A stretch of DNA of 64,000 bases from Fidelibacterota bacterium (GCA_016845785.1 JAERSH010000065.1:32704-96703); one strand, 5' to 3'; counted from the stretch's first letter, positions 8,179-19,044 are shown. Numbers and translations are program-made. The notes: a model not told the origin generated them from the sequence alone.

Positions 8179-8202
8179 ATTCTCCTAATCCTGAAGGAGA
8201 AT
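8179..8202 (-). promoter_or_regulatory. Inverted repeat masking the coxB ribosome-binding site
   Basis: Perfect 8-base arms, ATTCTCCT and AGGAGAAT, with an 8-base loop, ending three bases before the coxB start codon. In the minus-strand transcript the second arm contains the AGGAG ribosome-binding site, so folding would hide it. It could act as a translation switch, a processing site or a protein operator. The structure is seen; its function is inferred. Confidence 0.5.
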
Positions 8203-8242
8203 ATATTAACTATATCATAATATTTATACCTTTTTATCCTGT

Positions 8243-9388
8243 TTATAGATTAACAGATATCATGAGGTACCCCCATTGTGCCATTTTCCCATCCTCAGCA
8301 AACAACTCTCCGGGGAAGAAAAATGAATGGCCCAACACCATTTTTGATTTACCTATAAATGGAAAACTCAAATTATTATCGATTTCTGTACCAAAAATAT
8401 TTTTTCCATCTTGGTTATTTTTTTGAGAATAAAACTGATGAACAGTGGTATTCAGTTTCCACCCCAAAATGGTTGTAATCACCTGAATTTGGGCATCCAC
8501 CAGCCCTAACCCCTTGGTGTGGACAGGGAGATTTAAAAAATAATCCATATGCCCATAAAATTTATGGTTTGTGGCAAAGAGGGTATTAAAAGATTCATCT
8601 TTAGTCGTTGTGGAATCATCGCCACTGATGATGTCGATCCCGGCACGAAATACCACTGAATTCAATTTGTAAGCGCCACTAACAGAAGCCATCCAACCTG
8701 CCAAATCCTTTTCATTATGTTTCCCGGATTGAAACCCCAACTCGCCATTAAAACTGAAAGCTCCTGATTTTTTACCCAAGGTCAGTAACCCTGTAATGCG
8801 GTCTTTATCCTGGAGTAGCAACCCTTCCTGAACAAGAGGAAACGTGTTATTGATGAAAAAATTTATACCTCTTACATTGGTATCATCCTTTTCTTTATTT
8901 GGATATCCTTCAACCTGCTTGAGATTAAAAATATCCATCTTTGAGCCATTGGACAGTTGATATGTAAATGTATATCCATCAAAACTCCTGCCGATATTAT
9001 GCCAGCCTACAGCGCCCATGATTCTTTGGGATCCGTAAGCCACTTCATAGCGGCCCATTTTTAATGATAATGGACTATCATTCTTCAAGACAGTATAAGC
9101 TTGGTGCATATCCAGAGCATCTGCTGATCCATCTTTCAACGTATTGGTTTCGGTACCCATAACCCTGGAGTCCTGCAATTGAAGGAATACAAATTTATTG
9201 TCCTTTTCATATGTTGAAGAAAACCGCGTTCTTTGGTAGTTCAAATTGTTGAACCCTGTCGTGTCCGAAAAATCCTTATTCAATGCTTCATGACGAATCC
9301 GTACCGATCCGCCAAAATACCACCCCTGTGCAATCAATAATCCCCCCATCGCTATTGCAATTCCAATAATTTGTTTAAACCGTTTCAT
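8243..9388 (-). CDS. Outer-membrane beta-barrel protein, alginate-export-like
   Basis: A 381-residue secreted protein with a signal peptide (residues 1-20, ending LLIAQG). The body has short amphipathic strands throughout, with patterns such as VRIRHEAL, FVFLQLQDSR and SLKMGRYEVAYGSQRIMG, and it ends in a strand closing with L (GYLMISVNL). This is the pattern of outer-membrane barrels of the alginate_exp type, which also occur beside respiratory gene clusters in several phyla. Placed between the ACIII genes and the second oxidase operon, it may be a channel or porin for small anions such as nitrate or nitrite, but substrate and family assignment are tentative. The gap to coxB is 66 bases. Confidence 0.6.
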   Translation of the reverse strand: MKRFKQIIGIAIAMGGLLIAQGWYFGGSVRIRHEALNKDFSDTTGFNNLNYQRTRFSSTYEKDNKFVFLQLQDSRVMGTETNTLKDGSADALDMHQAYTVLKNDSPLSLKMGRYEVAYGSQRIMGAVGWHNIGRSFDGYTFTYQLSNGSKMDIFNLKQVEGYPNKEKDDTNVRGINFFINNTFPLVQEGLLLQDKDRITGLLTLGKKSGAFSFNGELGFQSGKHNEKDLAGWMASVSGAYKLNSVVFRAGIDIISGDDSTTTKDESFNTLFATNHKFYGHMDYFLNLPVHTKGLGLVDAQIQVITTILGWKLNTTVHQFYSQKNNQDGKNIFGTEIDNNLSFPFIGKSKMVLGHSFFFPGELFAEDGKMAQWGYLMISVNL

Positions 9389-9408
9389 ATTTCCCCCGAT
9401 TTATTTTG

Positions 9409-10572
9409 TTATGTATGCAAATTCAAACTTTCCTGTAAATATGGATCTTTTGTGGGTACCATATTCCCTTTTGAAATCCTTGCCAACACCACCCATAGTG
9501 TTACCCCCACAATACCAACAACTATTCCAATCTCTAATAGTCCGAAAACCGGTACTGCTGTATCCAATAGCGGTGGAAAAATCATCATATATAAATCTGT
9601 CCAGTGCCCAACCAAAACGATGGCAGATGCCAATAAGAGAGATTTTTCTGATCTCTTTGTTTTACGAAACAGTAAAATAGTAAATGGGATGAGCCAATTA
9701 AGACAAATATTTAAGACGGCCAAAACACCGAATGAGCCAAAATGTCGTTTCAGGTAATAACCCGTTTCTTCAGGTAGGTTGGCGTACCAAATGAGCATAT
9801 GTTGCGAAAACCAGATGTAAACCCAAAATGTAGTAAAGGCGAATAAGTAACGGCCTAATTCATGAAGATGATCATTTTTGAGTTCAGGTAAATAACCACC
9901 CCTTCGTAAAAAGATCAGCACAATAATCATAAAAGCCAAACCCGCATCGAACATGCCTGCAAAATTATAAAATCCAAAAATGGTGGAAAACCAATGGGGC
10001 TCTACCGACATAATCCAGTCAAAACTGGCAATCACAAATGCGATGCCGCCCAAGTATAAAAAAGCTGCGGACCATCGGACAGATTTTTGGGTATGGGCTT
10101 TATCTCCATCTTCATCTTGCAATCGTGAATGTTTTAGAATCGGTCTCCCAAACAGAAGCCATAACCCGAAATAGATGGGAATTCGAATAATGAATCCGGG
10201 AAGATTCAACCAAGGTTGTTTCCCCTGTAAAATGAGGTCTTTCGCCACAACGTCTAAATGGGTCCATTCGTAAATATGATGAGCGCCGAGTACCACCAAT
10301 ATCATTAAAATAAATCCGATCGTTAACGCAGAAAACATCGCTTCGGGAATGCGTCGAATAGCCACTCCCCACCCTGCGTTACTCACATAATGGATGGCCA
10401 CAAACATAATGCCCGAAAATCCAATACCGGTGATGTACCACGCTGCCAACAAAATATTAGGCCAAATTCGTTCAGAAAAAAGGACTCCCAATATTAAGGT
10501 TAGAACACCGATGGCTGTAGCACCACTCAGCCAATTGAATTGAGATTGTTTGATTTTAAACTTTTTTGCCAT
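9409..10572 (-). CDS. actF: Alternative complex III membrane subunit ActF
   Basis: A 387-residue membrane protein with about ten helices, matching the quinol:cytochrome c oxidoreductase quinone-binding subunit 2 (ActF) of alternative complex III. Recognisable parts are SGIMFVAIHYVSNAGWG near the second helix, the GAHHIYEWTHLD block and FDWIMSVEPHWFSTIFGFY, which also occurs in its homologue ActC. ActF belongs to the NrfD/PsrC-like group and carries no metal. It is the last act gene of the operon, and no separate ActG is seen before the barrel gene. The complex oxidises menaquinol and reduces a periplasmic cytochrome c or oxidase directly. Confidence 0.9.
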   Translation of the reverse strand: MAKKFKIKQSQFNWLSGATAIGVLTLILGVLFSERIWPNILLAAWYITGIGFSGIMFVAIHYVSNAGWGVAIRRIPEAMFSALTIGFILMILVVLGAHHIYEWTHLDVVAKDLILQGKQPWLNLPGFIIRIPIYFGLWLLFGRPILKHSRLQDEDGDKAHTQKSVRWSAAFLYLGGIAFVIASFDWIMSVEPHWFSTIFGFYNFAGMFDAGLAFMIIVLIFLRRGGYLPELKNDHLHELGRYLFAFTTFWVYIWFSQHMLIWYANLPEETGYYLKRHFGSFGVLAVLNICLNWLIPFTILLFRKTKRSEKSLLLASAIVLVGHWTDLYMMIFPPLLDTAVPVFGLLEIGIVVGIVGVTLWVVLARISKGNMVPTKDPYLQESLNLHT

Positions 10573-10575
10573 TTT

Positions 10576-11127
10576 TTACTTCATCGATTTAATAAAATGC
10601 ACTACCAGCCATCGATCATTCCGCTTCATTTGTATTTGATACGGTGGCATATTCCCAACTCCATGGGTGATCAAATAATATAGGTCTCCATCCTTCATAT
10701 TTCGGACTTTATCTGTTTTCAGAGATGGAGGTGGCGGCACACCCCGTTTTGTCACTGGGCCGTCTCCATCACCGGAAAGTCCATGACAAGTTTGACAAAA
10801 TGTGGCATACATTTTTGCACCGCGAGCCATATCAGCCGTGGCCGCATCATAAGGGCTCTTGAGTAAATCACCGGCATTTTCTCTTGTCAGTTCACCATCG
10901 GGATATTCAGGCATAAATCCTAAAGCGATGGTTCCCTTCGGGGGTGCCTGTAGTGTTTTTCCATCCTTGGTATTTGGATTGGGCGCATAGGTTTCATAGG
11001 CCACCGAATAAACCATCTCCGGCATTACTTCCACGTTGGGTTCCGTTTTTTCCGATGAAAGGCCTTTACCAAGTCCATAGACCACCACCAAAGCCAACAC
11101 AAAATAAATCAGTGATTTCATGTTCAT
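10576..11127 (-). CDS. actE: Alternative complex III cytochrome c subunit ActE
   Basis: Monohaem cytochrome c subunit of alternative complex III, about 183 residues. It has an uncleaved or lipoprotein-like hydrophobic N-terminus, one CQTCHG haem site near residue 118 and a downstream methionine ligand in HGVGNMPPYQIQM. It carries electrons from the core to the oxidase. I chose the ATG at 11125-11127, one base after the actD stop, because a GGTGG box lies nine bases upstream. Earlier and later in-frame ATGs exist nearby. It lies between actD and actF, as in the usual actABCDEF order. Confidence 0.88.
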   Translation of the reverse strand: MNMKSLIYFVLALVVVYGLGKGLSSEKTEPNVEVMPEMVYSVAYETYAPNPNTKDGKTLQAPPKGTIALGFMPEYPDGELTRENAGDLLKSPYDAATADMARGAKMYATFCQTCHGLSGDGDGPVTKRGVPPPPSLKTDKVRNMKDGDLYYLITHGVGNMPPYQIQMKRNDRWLVVHFIKSMK

Positions 11128-11128
11128 A

Positions 11129-11638
11129 TTAAGCATCCACCATTTCGCCGTGATGGACGTGAATTATTTCCGACACAGTCGAGTTGGACTTACGCTGTTG
11201 CCCTTGTTTCATGACCAAATAAAATCGATCATTGGTGGCGCGCAAACTGGGCTGAAGGCTTTGTTTACCATATTTCAATTTTCGCCATGCGAAAAAGCTG
11301 AACACGGTGCCCAATCCTGCGAATAGAACAGTAACTTCAAATGCCACAGGCATAAATGCCGGCAGCGAATTCCATGGGCGTCCACCAATATTAATGGGCC
11401 AATTAATGGCAGATACCCAATATTGTCCCAATACACCAATGGTTAAACCCAAAAAGGCGAACATGAAGCATACTTGGTTCAATCGAGATTTTTTCAGTCC
11501 CATTGCTTTATCCAATCCATGGACGGCAAACGGTGTGTATGCATCTACAATTTCCACCCCAGATTCACGGACTGCGCTTACTGCATCTATAAGATCATAC
11601 TCATTTCTGAATTCAGCTACTTGAAGTCGTTCCGTCAT
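11129..11638 (-). CDS. actD: Alternative complex III subunit ActD (DUF3341)
   Basis: A 169-residue protein of the DUF3341 family with a soluble N-terminal part ([19 protein letters not shown], then [19 protein letters not shown]) and two membrane helices (about 60-80 and 97-120). This layout is typical of ActD, which anchors the periplasmic subunits and contacts ActC. The start overlaps the end of actC by four bases. No metal ligand is present. Gene order supports the assignment. Confidence 0.9.
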   Translation of the reverse strand: MTERLQVAEFRNEYDLIDAVSAVRESGVEIVDAYTPFAVHGLDKAMGLKKSRLNQVCFMFAFLGLTIGVLGQYWVSAINWPINIGGRPWNSLPAFMPVAFEVTVLFAGLGTVFSFFAWRKLKYGKQSLQPSLRATNDRFYLVMKQGQQRKSNSTVSEIIHVHHGEMVDA

Positions 11639-12996
11639 GATTTTTCTCCATTGCCGCGGTAGTGCAATACCGATTTCACTTCACCCATGGAAATCATGGG
11701 CATGGTACGGATAAACAATAAAAAGAGTGTAAAGAATAGTCCGAAGCTTCCCACCAAGGTGCCTATTTCTACCCATGTTGGCGAATACATGCTCCATGCA
11801 GATGGCAAAAAATCTCGATGTAAGGATGTTACAATAATAACAAACCGCTCGAACCACATACCAATATTCACAAAAATGGACAGAATGAAAACAATCACCA
11901 CATTTCGCCTAATCGATCGGAACCAGAAAAATTGGGGTGTAATCAAATTACAGCCCACCATGATCCAATAGGCCCATGCGAAAGGTCCTAAGGCGCGATT
12001 CAAAAAGACGAATTGTTCGAATCCATTCCCTGAATACCATGCAATGAAAAATTCTGTTGCGTAGGATAGTGTCACTATCCCACCCGTAACAATGATCACT
12101 TTGGTCATATTTTCGATATGATTCAGCGTAATGTATTCTTCCAATCGGAGTGTTTTTCGGGCGATGATCATGAGCGTGAGCACCATGGCAAATCCACTGA
12201 AAACCGCTCCTGCCACAAAGTAGGGTGGAAAGGTTGTGGTATGCCACCCTGGAATGGATGACGTAGCAAAGTCAAAACTCACAACTGTATGTACAGACAC
12301 TACCAGCGGTGTCGCCAAACCAGCCAAGAGTGCATAGACCGTTTCGTAACGGTGCCAAACACGGTAGCTTCCATTCCATCCCAAACTCAGGATACCGAAA
12401 AAGAATTTCTTAATTTTATTTTTCGCTCGATCTCGTACTGTGGCCAAATCAGGAACCATCCCCACATACCAAAACACAGCAGAAATGGTTAAATAAGTTC
12501 CGATGGCAAAAACATCCCATGCTAATGGTGATCTAAAATTGATCCATAGTGGGCCACGAAAGTTTGGATAGGGAAATACCCAATAGGCGAGCCAAGGTCG
12601 CCCCATGTGAATGATGGGAAAAATTCCTGCACAAATTACGGCGAAAATGGTCATGGCTTCTGCCGAACGGTTGATGGACGTCCGCCATTTTTGCCTGAAT
12701 AAAAACAGGATTGCCGAAATCAATGTTCCAGCATGACCGATTCCAACCCAGAAAACAAAGTTGGTAATGTCAAAAGCCCAACCCACAGTTTTGTTTAAAC
12801 CCCAAGTCCCGATCCCCGTCATGATCTGATATGAAACGGACACAAGTCCAAGGACCAAAGCGCTCAATGCCAAACTAAAACCAAGCCACCAGAGCCATGT
12901 GGGTTTCCGTTCCATGATGTCACAAACATCATTGGTCACATCGGTTAAATTTTTATCTCCGTGAATTTGGGGTGGCCGCGTAGAATGGTTATCCAT
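11635..12996 (-). CDS. actC: Alternative complex III membrane subunit ActC (NrfD-like)
   Basis: Integral membrane quinol-oxidising subunit of alternative complex III, about 453 residues and ten helices. NrfD/PsrC-family features include the quinone-site region [20 protein letters not shown] and [15 protein letters not shown], plus [27 protein letters not shown]. The start is the ATG at 12994-12996, inside the last codons of actB, with a GGGGGA box five bases upstream. A more distant in-frame ATG would give a longer overlap and an extra soluble segment. It sits between actB and actD, in the canonical order. Confidence 0.93.
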   Translation of the reverse strand: MDNHSTRPPQIHGDKNLTDVTNDVCDIMERKPTWLWWLGFSLALSALVLGLVSVSYQIMTGIGTWGLNKTVGWAFDITNFVFWVGIGHAGTLISAILFLFRQKWRTSINRSAEAMTIFAVICAGIFPIIHMGRPWLAYWVFPYPNFRGPLWINFRSPLAWDVFAIGTYLTISAVFWYVGMVPDLATVRDRAKNKIKKFFFGILSLGWNGSYRVWHRYETVYALLAGLATPLVVSVHTVVSFDFATSSIPGWHTTTFPPYFVAGAVFSGFAMVLTLMIIARKTLRLEEYITLNHIENMTKVIIVTGGIVTLSYATEFFIAWYSGNGFEQFVFLNRALGPFAWAYWIMVGCNLITPQFFWFRSIRRNVVIVFILSIFVNIGMWFERFVIIVTSLHRDFLPSAWSMYSPTWVEIGTLVGSFGLFFTLFLLFIRTMPMISMGEVKSVLHYRGNGEKS

Positions 12997-15964
12997 GATG
13001 TTCCCCCATTTCACCAGATGCATCTCTATTTCGCACATTGGTCAAATAGCCCACCGTTGGCGCCACATTCAAATCTTCCAATACATGGTAATGCCGCTCG
13101 GAATTCACCATTTGTGATATTCTGCTTTCAGGATCATTCAGATCTCCAAACACAATGGCATCCGCCGGACAAGATTGTTCACAGGCCAATTGAATATCCC
13201 CATCTTTCAGGGGAAGCCCCAACCGTTTCGCTTCAAATTTTGCTTCTTGGATGCGTTGGATACACATGGAACATTTTTCCATGACACCACGGGATCGGAC
13301 TGTCACATCTGGGTTTAATACCATATTCTCCATCACATCATCGTGGGCATAATCAAACCAGTTAAATCGACGTACTTTATATGGACAGTTATTCGCACAA
13401 AATCGTGTTCCCACACAGCGATTGTACACTTGTTGATTTAATCCTTCTGAACTGTGAACCGTGGCCAATACAGGACAAACCGGTTCGCAGGGTGCATTGT
13501 CACAATGCTGACACATCATGGCTTGGAAGGAGACATCCACATCTTCTCCATCCCCGGAATAGTATCGATCCAATCGTAGCCATGCCATATCCCGTTTCCG
13601 CAATACTTCATCTTTCCCCACCACAGGCACATTGTTTTCTACTTGGCAACCGATGATGCAAGACGAACAACCCGTACAGGCAGACAAGTCCAAAGCCATA
13701 CCCCAATGGTAACCTTCATAGATATGGTCATCACTCCACATGGTTGTGACAGGATGGCCATGATGGCTTCCTGCAGATGGATCCTTTTTATATTCATCAA
13801 AGGTGGTTTCCTGGACAAAGGGTCTAACAGGCATGACAGCCGGTGCTGTGTTCTTTGGATTCTCTAATGAATGATAGGTTTGACTGAAGGCCAAGTCCCA
13901 AGTTTTACCCGTTTTTTTAACCGTGACAGGCATCCCACTATAGGACAAGGAACCATTCATACTTAAAAACGGCATAATGGAAGCACCTACCGTTTCTCCC
14001 TTTTTGACAGTGGGCACTTTTTCGAACCAATCGGGGCCAATATCGTGAAACCGTTCTGTCCCCTTCCGGCCATAACCCATGGCCACAGTAATGGTATTTT
14101 TCCGTTGGCCCGGTTGAAGTAATGCAGGAAGATCAACTGATTTTTTTCCTGCCTGAATTGAAATGACATCCCCTGTTTTGATGCCTATGGATTCACCTGT
14201 TTCGGGTGAAATGGACGCAACATTGTCCCAAGCCACTTTCGTGACGGGGTCGGGCAATTCTTGAAGCCACGGATTTTCGGCGTGGGTTCCCGTGCCCATT
14301 TGGGATGACTGAAATACCACCAATTCCAATCCATTGGATTTGAATATTGGTTTGGGAATAGATTGATCTTTGAATGATGTAAGATTTATAGATGACGATG
14401 ACACTCTCGCAAATCCATCATGGACCAATTCGTTCCAGAATCGGGCGAATGTTTTGCCACTCTTCACACGTGTTTTAAACACTTTTATCCAATAATTCCG
14501 CACCAAATCTCGTTCATCTTGTTGGTTTCCTATCCAAACTGAAAGCGATTTTCTGAACGATCGGTTTTCACCATAAGGATGAATTACCGGTTGGGTCATG
14601 GAAATTAATCCAGTGGTCAGTTCTGCATCATGCCAGGATTCCATATCGTGAAGCCCCGGCGCGGTGATTTGGCAAAAGTCGAATGTTTCATTACGTTTAT
14701 CTGAAAATGAAATAGTGAGATCGACAGATTTCATCAATTTGCCGAAGTGAGATCCATTGGGTAAAGCGTAGACCGGATTGGTGTCTGATATCAAAAGAGC
14801 GCCAACCATACCGCTCTCAAGTTGATCTATAAGTGATTGTACAGATGAGTCCGATCCGCCAAATTGTCGGCTCGGTTTCATTATATCCAATGTCCGGTCT
14901 ACGTTACCCAATTTTTGGTTTATTCGATTCACCAACAACTGGATTTGGATGTCATTGATGCCTGAAACCACCAAGGATTTTCCCCTGTGTTTTTTCAACA
15001 ATCGGGCGAATTCTTTAACTTTTTCATCCTTAACATTTTTTCCCTGAATTGCCTGATCCAGTTCATAGACGAATTGAGCCATTTCTGACGGAGATTTGGT
15101 TAGTCGCTCATCAGCCTTTGCGCCCGTGATAGACATGCGGGACTCAACCTGAATGAGTTTCGAAATATGCTTCGCATCCAGATTTCTGTTTTTTCTAAAA
15201 TCTTTTGTGAATTGGGTTGGCGAAATCCATGAACCCAAAAAGTCAGCATCGATAGAAAGGACCACATCCGCTTTATCAAATCGGTATCTGGGCAAAATCC
15301 GTTTCCCATAATTTTTCTCATGGGCATCCAATATGGCGGAGTAAGAATAATCATCCATTTGGATATGGGTCGCAGTCTTGAATTTCTTTTTGAATTTTTG
15401 AATGGTGAATTCAAGAGAAGGACTATTCACCGTCCCCGTGAGTAAAACGATGGCTTTTCCTTCGTCTCTCACCTTCCGAAGTTTTTTAATGACATAATCA
15501 TCTACCGTTGCCCAATCGGCGTTCATCCCATCCACTTTCGGATTAAAAATTCGTGTGGAATCATAAAGTTCAATTAGACTCGCTTGACACTGGGCACAAA
15601 GTCCACCCTGAGTGATGGGATGATCCGGGTTCCCTTCCAATTTGATGGGACGGCCATCTCGATTTTTCACATGAACGGCGCATCCGCTTACACAAGCCAA
15701 ACTGGTGGATGCGTACCACGTAGCTTTCCCCGGCGTAATTTCTTCCGGCTGAATCAAAAATGGTATGGCTTTTCGGACGGGTGTTTTGCTACACGCCGTC
15801 ATTAAAGCGGCGAAGGAAAATCCTGTCGTTTTTAAGAAACTTCTGCGTGTGAATCCTGCAGTTTCCTTCACTGCTTCTTGCGATGGCAAGTCTGAATGAC
15901 AGCAATCCGAATCGCAGGGTTTATCTTCGTAACTGGTATAATATTGTTTAATTAATCCTGGCAT
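12989..15964 (-). CDS. actB: Alternative complex III iron-sulfur subunit ActB (molybdoprotein-like)
   Basis: A 991-residue periplasmic subunit with a twin-arginine signal ([14 protein letters not shown], about residues 39-52) and a lipoprotein-like cysteine in MTACSK. Residues 60-740 resemble a DMSO-reductase-type fold without active molybdenum, as known for ActB1. Residues 750-991 are a ferredoxin-like domain with [Fe-S] cysteine groups: [42 protein letters not shown] and CEQSCP. These form the electron wire between the quinol site and ActA/ActE. The fused form is usual in Bacteroidota-type ACIII. The stop overlaps the actC start. Confidence 0.94.
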   Translation of the reverse strand: MPGLIKQYYTSYEDKPCDSDCCHSDLPSQEAVKETAGFTRRSFLKTTGFSFAALMTACSKTPVRKAIPFLIQPEEITPGKATWYASTSLACVSGCAVHVKNRDGRPIKLEGNPDHPITQGGLCAQCQASLIELYDSTRIFNPKVDGMNADWATVDDYVIKKLRKVRDEGKAIVLLTGTVNSPSLEFTIQKFKKKFKTATHIQMDDYSYSAILDAHEKNYGKRILPRYRFDKADVVLSIDADFLGSWISPTQFTKDFRKNRNLDAKHISKLIQVESRMSITGAKADERLTKSPSEMAQFVYELDQAIQGKNVKDEKVKEFARLLKKHRGKSLVVSGINDIQIQLLVNRINQKLGNVDRTLDIMKPSRQFGGSDSSVQSLIDQLESGMVGALLISDTNPVYALPNGSHFGKLMKSVDLTISFSDKRNETFDFCQITAPGLHDMESWHDAELTTGLISMTQPVIHPYGENRSFRKSLSVWIGNQQDERDLVRNYWIKVFKTRVKSGKTFARFWNELVHDGFARVSSSSINLTSFKDQSIPKPIFKSNGLELVVFQSSQMGTGTHAENPWLQELPDPVTKVAWDNVASISPETGESIGIKTGDVISIQAGKKSVDLPALLQPGQRKNTITVAMGYGRKGTERFHDIGPDWFEKVPTVKKGETVGASIMPFLSMNGSLSYSGMPVTVKKTGKTWDLAFSQTYHSLENPKNTAPAVMPVRPFVQETTFDEYKKDPSAGSHHGHPVTTMWSDDHIYEGYHWGMALDLSACTGCSSCIIGCQVENNVPVVGKDEVLRKRDMAWLRLDRYYSGDGEDVDVSFQAMMCQHCDNAPCEPVCPVLATVHSSEGLNQQVYNRCVGTRFCANNCPYKVRRFNWFDYAHDDVMENMVLNPDVTVRSRGVMEKCSMCIQRIQEAKFEAKRLGLPLKDGDIQLACEQSCPADAIVFGDLNDPESRISQMVNSERHYHVLEDLNVAPTVGYLTNVRNRDASGEMGEHHG

Positions 15965-15970
15965 AAATCT

Positions 15971-16609
15971 TTAATAGTGACAGGCGGCGCAATCCTGCAA
16001 TTGTGCGGTTCGCCCTGCCGCTTGTTGAAGGGATTCATGATCTTGACGGTGGCAATCCAAGCACCATCCCATGGATAAATCATTCACTTGTTTTACGCGC
16101 GTCATGGTGGTGACATCGCCGTGACATTTAGCACAATCCACCCCCGCATTGACATGGGGTTTATGGCTAAAGAAAACGAAATCCGGGACATTGTGTACTT
16201 TTACCCATTCGGTGGGCTTTGTTTCTCCGGATTTTGTACCATCCATATTTTGCCCAAGGGATGCATAAATTTTCGCAATCTCTTCACTTGGAATCGGTTT
16301 CCGTTTTTCTTCATCGGCCAAGCGTGATTCGTTAAACGAATTGTTTACAAATTCGTGGCAATTCATACATATACTTGCCGGTGGAATTCCCGCGTGTCGG
16401 CTGTCTTCCGCCCCAAAGTGACAATATTGACAATTGATCTCCATCTCCCCCGCGTGGAGTTGATGAGAAAATGCAATGGGCTGAATCGGTTCATAATCCT
16501 GCTGGTTCCCGGGAATATGAAAGGTGGAATTCCGGAAGGACATGACCAACCCAATGATCAAAATCAAAACGATCATTGTGGAAAATTGCTTATTGAGTCC
16601 TTTATCCAT
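15971..16609 (-). CDS. actA: Alternative complex III pentahaem cytochrome c ActA
   Basis: A 212-residue multihaem cytochrome with an N-terminal membrane anchor (FSTMIVLILIIGLVMSF) and five CxxCH sites: CQYCH, CMNCH, CAKCH, CLDCH and CAACH, the last just before the C-terminus. Five haems and this length match ActA of alternative complex III. It is the first act gene, eight bases after the RIC gene, so the act genes seem to be read together with the nar genes upstream. Confidence 0.93.
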   Translation of the reverse strand: MDKGLNKQFSTMIVLILIIGLVMSFRNSTFHIPGNQQDYEPIQPIAFSHQLHAGEMEINCQYCHFGAEDSRHAGIPPASICMNCHEFVNNSFNESRLADEEKRKPIPSEEIAKIYASLGQNMDGTKSGETKPTEWVKVHNVPDFVFFSHKPHVNAGVDCAKCHGDVTTMTRVKQVNDLSMGWCLDCHRQDHESLQQAAGRTAQLQDCAACHY

Positions 16610-16617
16610 TAAAGTAA

Positions 16618-17325
16618 TTACCCAATAAGTTTGGATTCCAATTCAATGGCTTTGGGGAACAAAATATTATTTTCCAAATGGATGTGAAAATGGACATCAT
16701 CCTCCAAGGCTTTCAAATTGGCATAGGCTGCTTTGTACGTATTGCACGCATCAGAAGGTGGTGTATATCCCGAAGTAAGGTCATTTAATTTTTTTAACAT
16801 TTCACCGGCGAGATCGTGCTCCATTTCCATAACACGAATCGGATGAGCCACAAAGGGTCGGGTCGTATTCGACTCATCGGCTTCTGCCGCCAACAAAGAT
16901 TTCACATAAGGAAAAAGGACATTTTCTTCTTTCATCATATGGTGGTTCAATTCTGACAATAATTCATTATAAACTTTGGCCACTTCCACCGTTTCAGGAT
17001 GGCGCTCACCATGAACATGAGCTACTTTATTTACGAATTGCGTTGTAATGGGCCCATTCTCATAAATGTATTTGTGGTGTTTATCAAAAATGTGGTCCAC
17101 CAATTCACCCAATGGCATGGATTGGAAATCCACATCCGGATCAGATCCGCTCATGATTTGATTAATCTCTGCCATAAGATTGTCATAATTGGCGCCTTTT
17201 TCTTCACAGGCTTCTTGGATGGCTTTTCCGCCACCGCAGCAAAAATCAATCCCGAATTTTTTAAATACTGTTGCTGTCCTGATATCTTCCGTTACCAATT
17301 CACCGACTGTTTTTTGATCGTTCAT
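16618..17325 (-). CDS. ric: Iron-sulfur cluster repair di-iron protein RIC (YtfE/ScdA family)
   Basis: A 235-residue RIC protein. The N-terminal ScdA domain has GELVTEDIRTATVFKKFG and FCCGGGK. The hemerythrin-like domain that follows carries the di-iron histidines and glutamates in HVHGERHPE, LNHHMMKEENVLFP, MEMEHDLAGE and HFHIHLENNILFPKA. The family repairs Fe-S clusters damaged by NO or oxidants. The ATG at 17323-17325 has an AAGGA box six bases upstream, better than an in-frame ATG nine codons earlier. Sitting between the nitrate transporters and ACIII, and with Rrf2 regulators nearby, it suggests NO stress accompanies nitrate use. Confidence 0.92.
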   Translation of the reverse strand: MNDQKTVGELVTEDIRTATVFKKFGIDFCCGGGKAIQEACEEKGANYDNLMAEINQIMSGSDPDVDFQSMPLGELVDHIFDKHHKYIYENGPITTQFVNKVAHVHGERHPETVEVAKVYNELLSELNHHMMKEENVLFPYVKSLLAAEADESNTTRPFVAHPIRVMEMEHDLAGEMLKKLNDLTSGYTPPSDACNTYKAAYANLKALEDDVHFHIHLENNILFPKAIELESKLIG

Positions 17326-17412
17326 AGTCTTTCCTTTATTTTTTCCATTCAACGCACGAATAGCATGAAGCCATTAAATTTCATTTTTAGGTGTGTTTCG
17401 TGAGCACAATTT

Positions 17413-19023
17413 TTACGGGTTATTATATTCTTTCTTTGGTCCCAAGTAATACCACCAGTTCAACACGGCACAGACTGCGTAGAATAATGCGAATCCATAC
17501 ATGGCATATTCCGGTGTTGTGGCTTTCATTTGTTCACCAATCACCTTCGGAATTAAAAATGCACCATAGGCTGCCACTGCGGATGTCCACCCCAACACTG
17601 GTCCGGCCTGTTCTTCATTAAATACCATTGAAATGGTCCGGAAAGTGGATCCATTTCCAATTCCCGTGGCAGTGAATAAAATCACCAACAACACAAAGAA
17701 AGGCATGAAATAATCTTGGGGTGTAGCGGACTGGTAGGCCAGTTTTGCATAATATCCAACACCGATAGCTGAAACAACCATCACAATGGATACCCATTGA
17801 GTAACAATGGCACCGCCCACTTTATCAGACAATTTTCCACCAATAGGCCGAATCAATGCACCGATGAAAGCGCCCACCCATGCAAACATAAATGTTGCCG
17901 GTCCGTCGGGATTGGCCATGGTGTGGGTCATAATTCCATCAACCATTACATGCTTTACGCCAAAAATGAATTTGATGGAAAGTCCCACTGCTGCGGAAAA
18001 CCCAATAAAGGACCCAAATGTCATGGTATAAATGATGGTCATTATCCATGTATGTTTATGGTCAAATATTTTAAATTGTCGTTCCAGGTTTTTCTTGATT
18101 TCTCCCGGGGATAATGATTTCATCAGGAAAACGGTTGCTGCAATAACGCCCGGCAATGCCACCCATTTCACCCAAGTATGTGTTTTAAATGTGAGAATGA
18201 AATAGAGCCCAACAGCGGCTGTGACAAAGCCAATCATTAAGAGCCACGAAATACGTCCGAAAGAAATGATTGGATTTTTCAACCCTGGTGTGACATGGTC
18301 TGTTTTAATGTTGTTTAAACCAGTCCAACCGAAAAATGCCAATGGAATGAGCCAAAGCATCCATACCCAACCAGCATTAGCAAGCCACGTTTCTGACCCA
18401 GCCATAATGCGTTTAAAGATGGTTCCGCTGTTGGCGGTTAAAATCATGGATTCACCACTAAATGCACCCAATAAAGGGATCGTCATAACCAAGGGCACTA
18501 GGATTTGCATGGTGGTCACACCAAAATTTCCCAGCCCTGCATTCATCCCAAGGGCATACCCTTGCATCCGTTTGGGGAAGAAGAAACTGATATTGCTCAT
18601 GGATGATGCAAAGTTTCCGCCACCGAAACCGGACAAGAATGCTAAAATTTGGAATACCCATAGGGGCGTATTTTTATCCTGAAGAACTAAAGCTGATCCA
18701 AAGGCAGGAATCATCAACAATGCTGTGGTGAAAAAGATGGTATTTCGTCCCCCAGCCAATCGGATAAAAAATGAACTGGGTATTCTAAGGGTTGCACCGG
18801 TGAGTCCAGCGATGGCTGTAAGTGTAAATAATTCACTTTGAGAAAATGGGAATCCGAGATTCTTCATTTGCACAGTGATTATACCCCACATGAGCCATAC
18901 AGAGAATCCTACCAATAAACTGGGGATGGATATCCATAAATTCCGTTTTGCAATATGTTGGCCTGTAGAATCCCAGAATTCCTGATTTTCTACATCCCAT
19001 CTTTCTAGATCAACTTTTGACAT
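17413..19023 (-). CDS. narK: Nitrate/nitrite transporter, NarK family (E. coli NarK/NarU-like)
   Basis: A 536-residue major-facilitator protein with twelve helices. The nitrate signature in helix five is clear: GFGGGNFASSMSNISFFFPK, followed by GYALGMNAGLGNFGV. A second glycine-rich nitrate signature is in helix eleven (ATGIGNGSTFRTISMVF). The substrate arginines occur in ATLRIPSSFF and IRPIGGKLSD. The signatures resemble E. coli NarK, a nitrate/nitrite exchanger. It lies 21 bases after a second, different NarK-family gene and belongs to the nar operon. Together the two can import nitrate and export nitrite. Confidence 0.92.
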   Translation of the reverse strand: MSKVDLERWDVENQEFWDSTGQHIAKRNLWISIPSLLVGFSVWLMWGIITVQMKNLGFPFSQSELFTLTAIAGLTGATLRIPSSFFIRLAGGRNTIFFTTALLMIPAFGSALVLQDKNTPLWVFQILAFLSGFGGGNFASSMSNISFFFPKRMQGYALGMNAGLGNFGVTTMQILVPLVMTIPLLGAFSGESMILTANSGTIFKRIMAGSETWLANAGWVWMLWLIPLAFFGWTGLNNIKTDHVTPGLKNPIISFGRISWLLMIGFVTAAVGLYFILTFKTHTWVKWVALPGVIAATVFLMKSLSPGEIKKNLERQFKIFDHKHTWIMTIIYTMTFGSFIGFSAAVGLSIKFIFGVKHVMVDGIMTHTMANPDGPATFMFAWVGAFIGALIRPIGGKLSDKVGGAIVTQWVSIVMVVSAIGVGYYAKLAYQSATPQDYFMPFFVLLVILFTATGIGNGSTFRTISMVFNEEQAGPVLGWTSAVAAYGAFLIPKVIGEQMKATTPEYAMYGFALFYAVCAVLNWWYYLGPKKEYNNP

Positions 19024-19044
19024 AATTCAATTCCTTAAATAGGT

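Noticed and set aside
12989..15964. A true molybdopterin enzyme such as a polysulfide reductase
   Set aside because: Order and neighbours (ActA, ActC-F) and fusion to Fe-S domains match ActB of ACIII, which carries no molybdenum in known cases.
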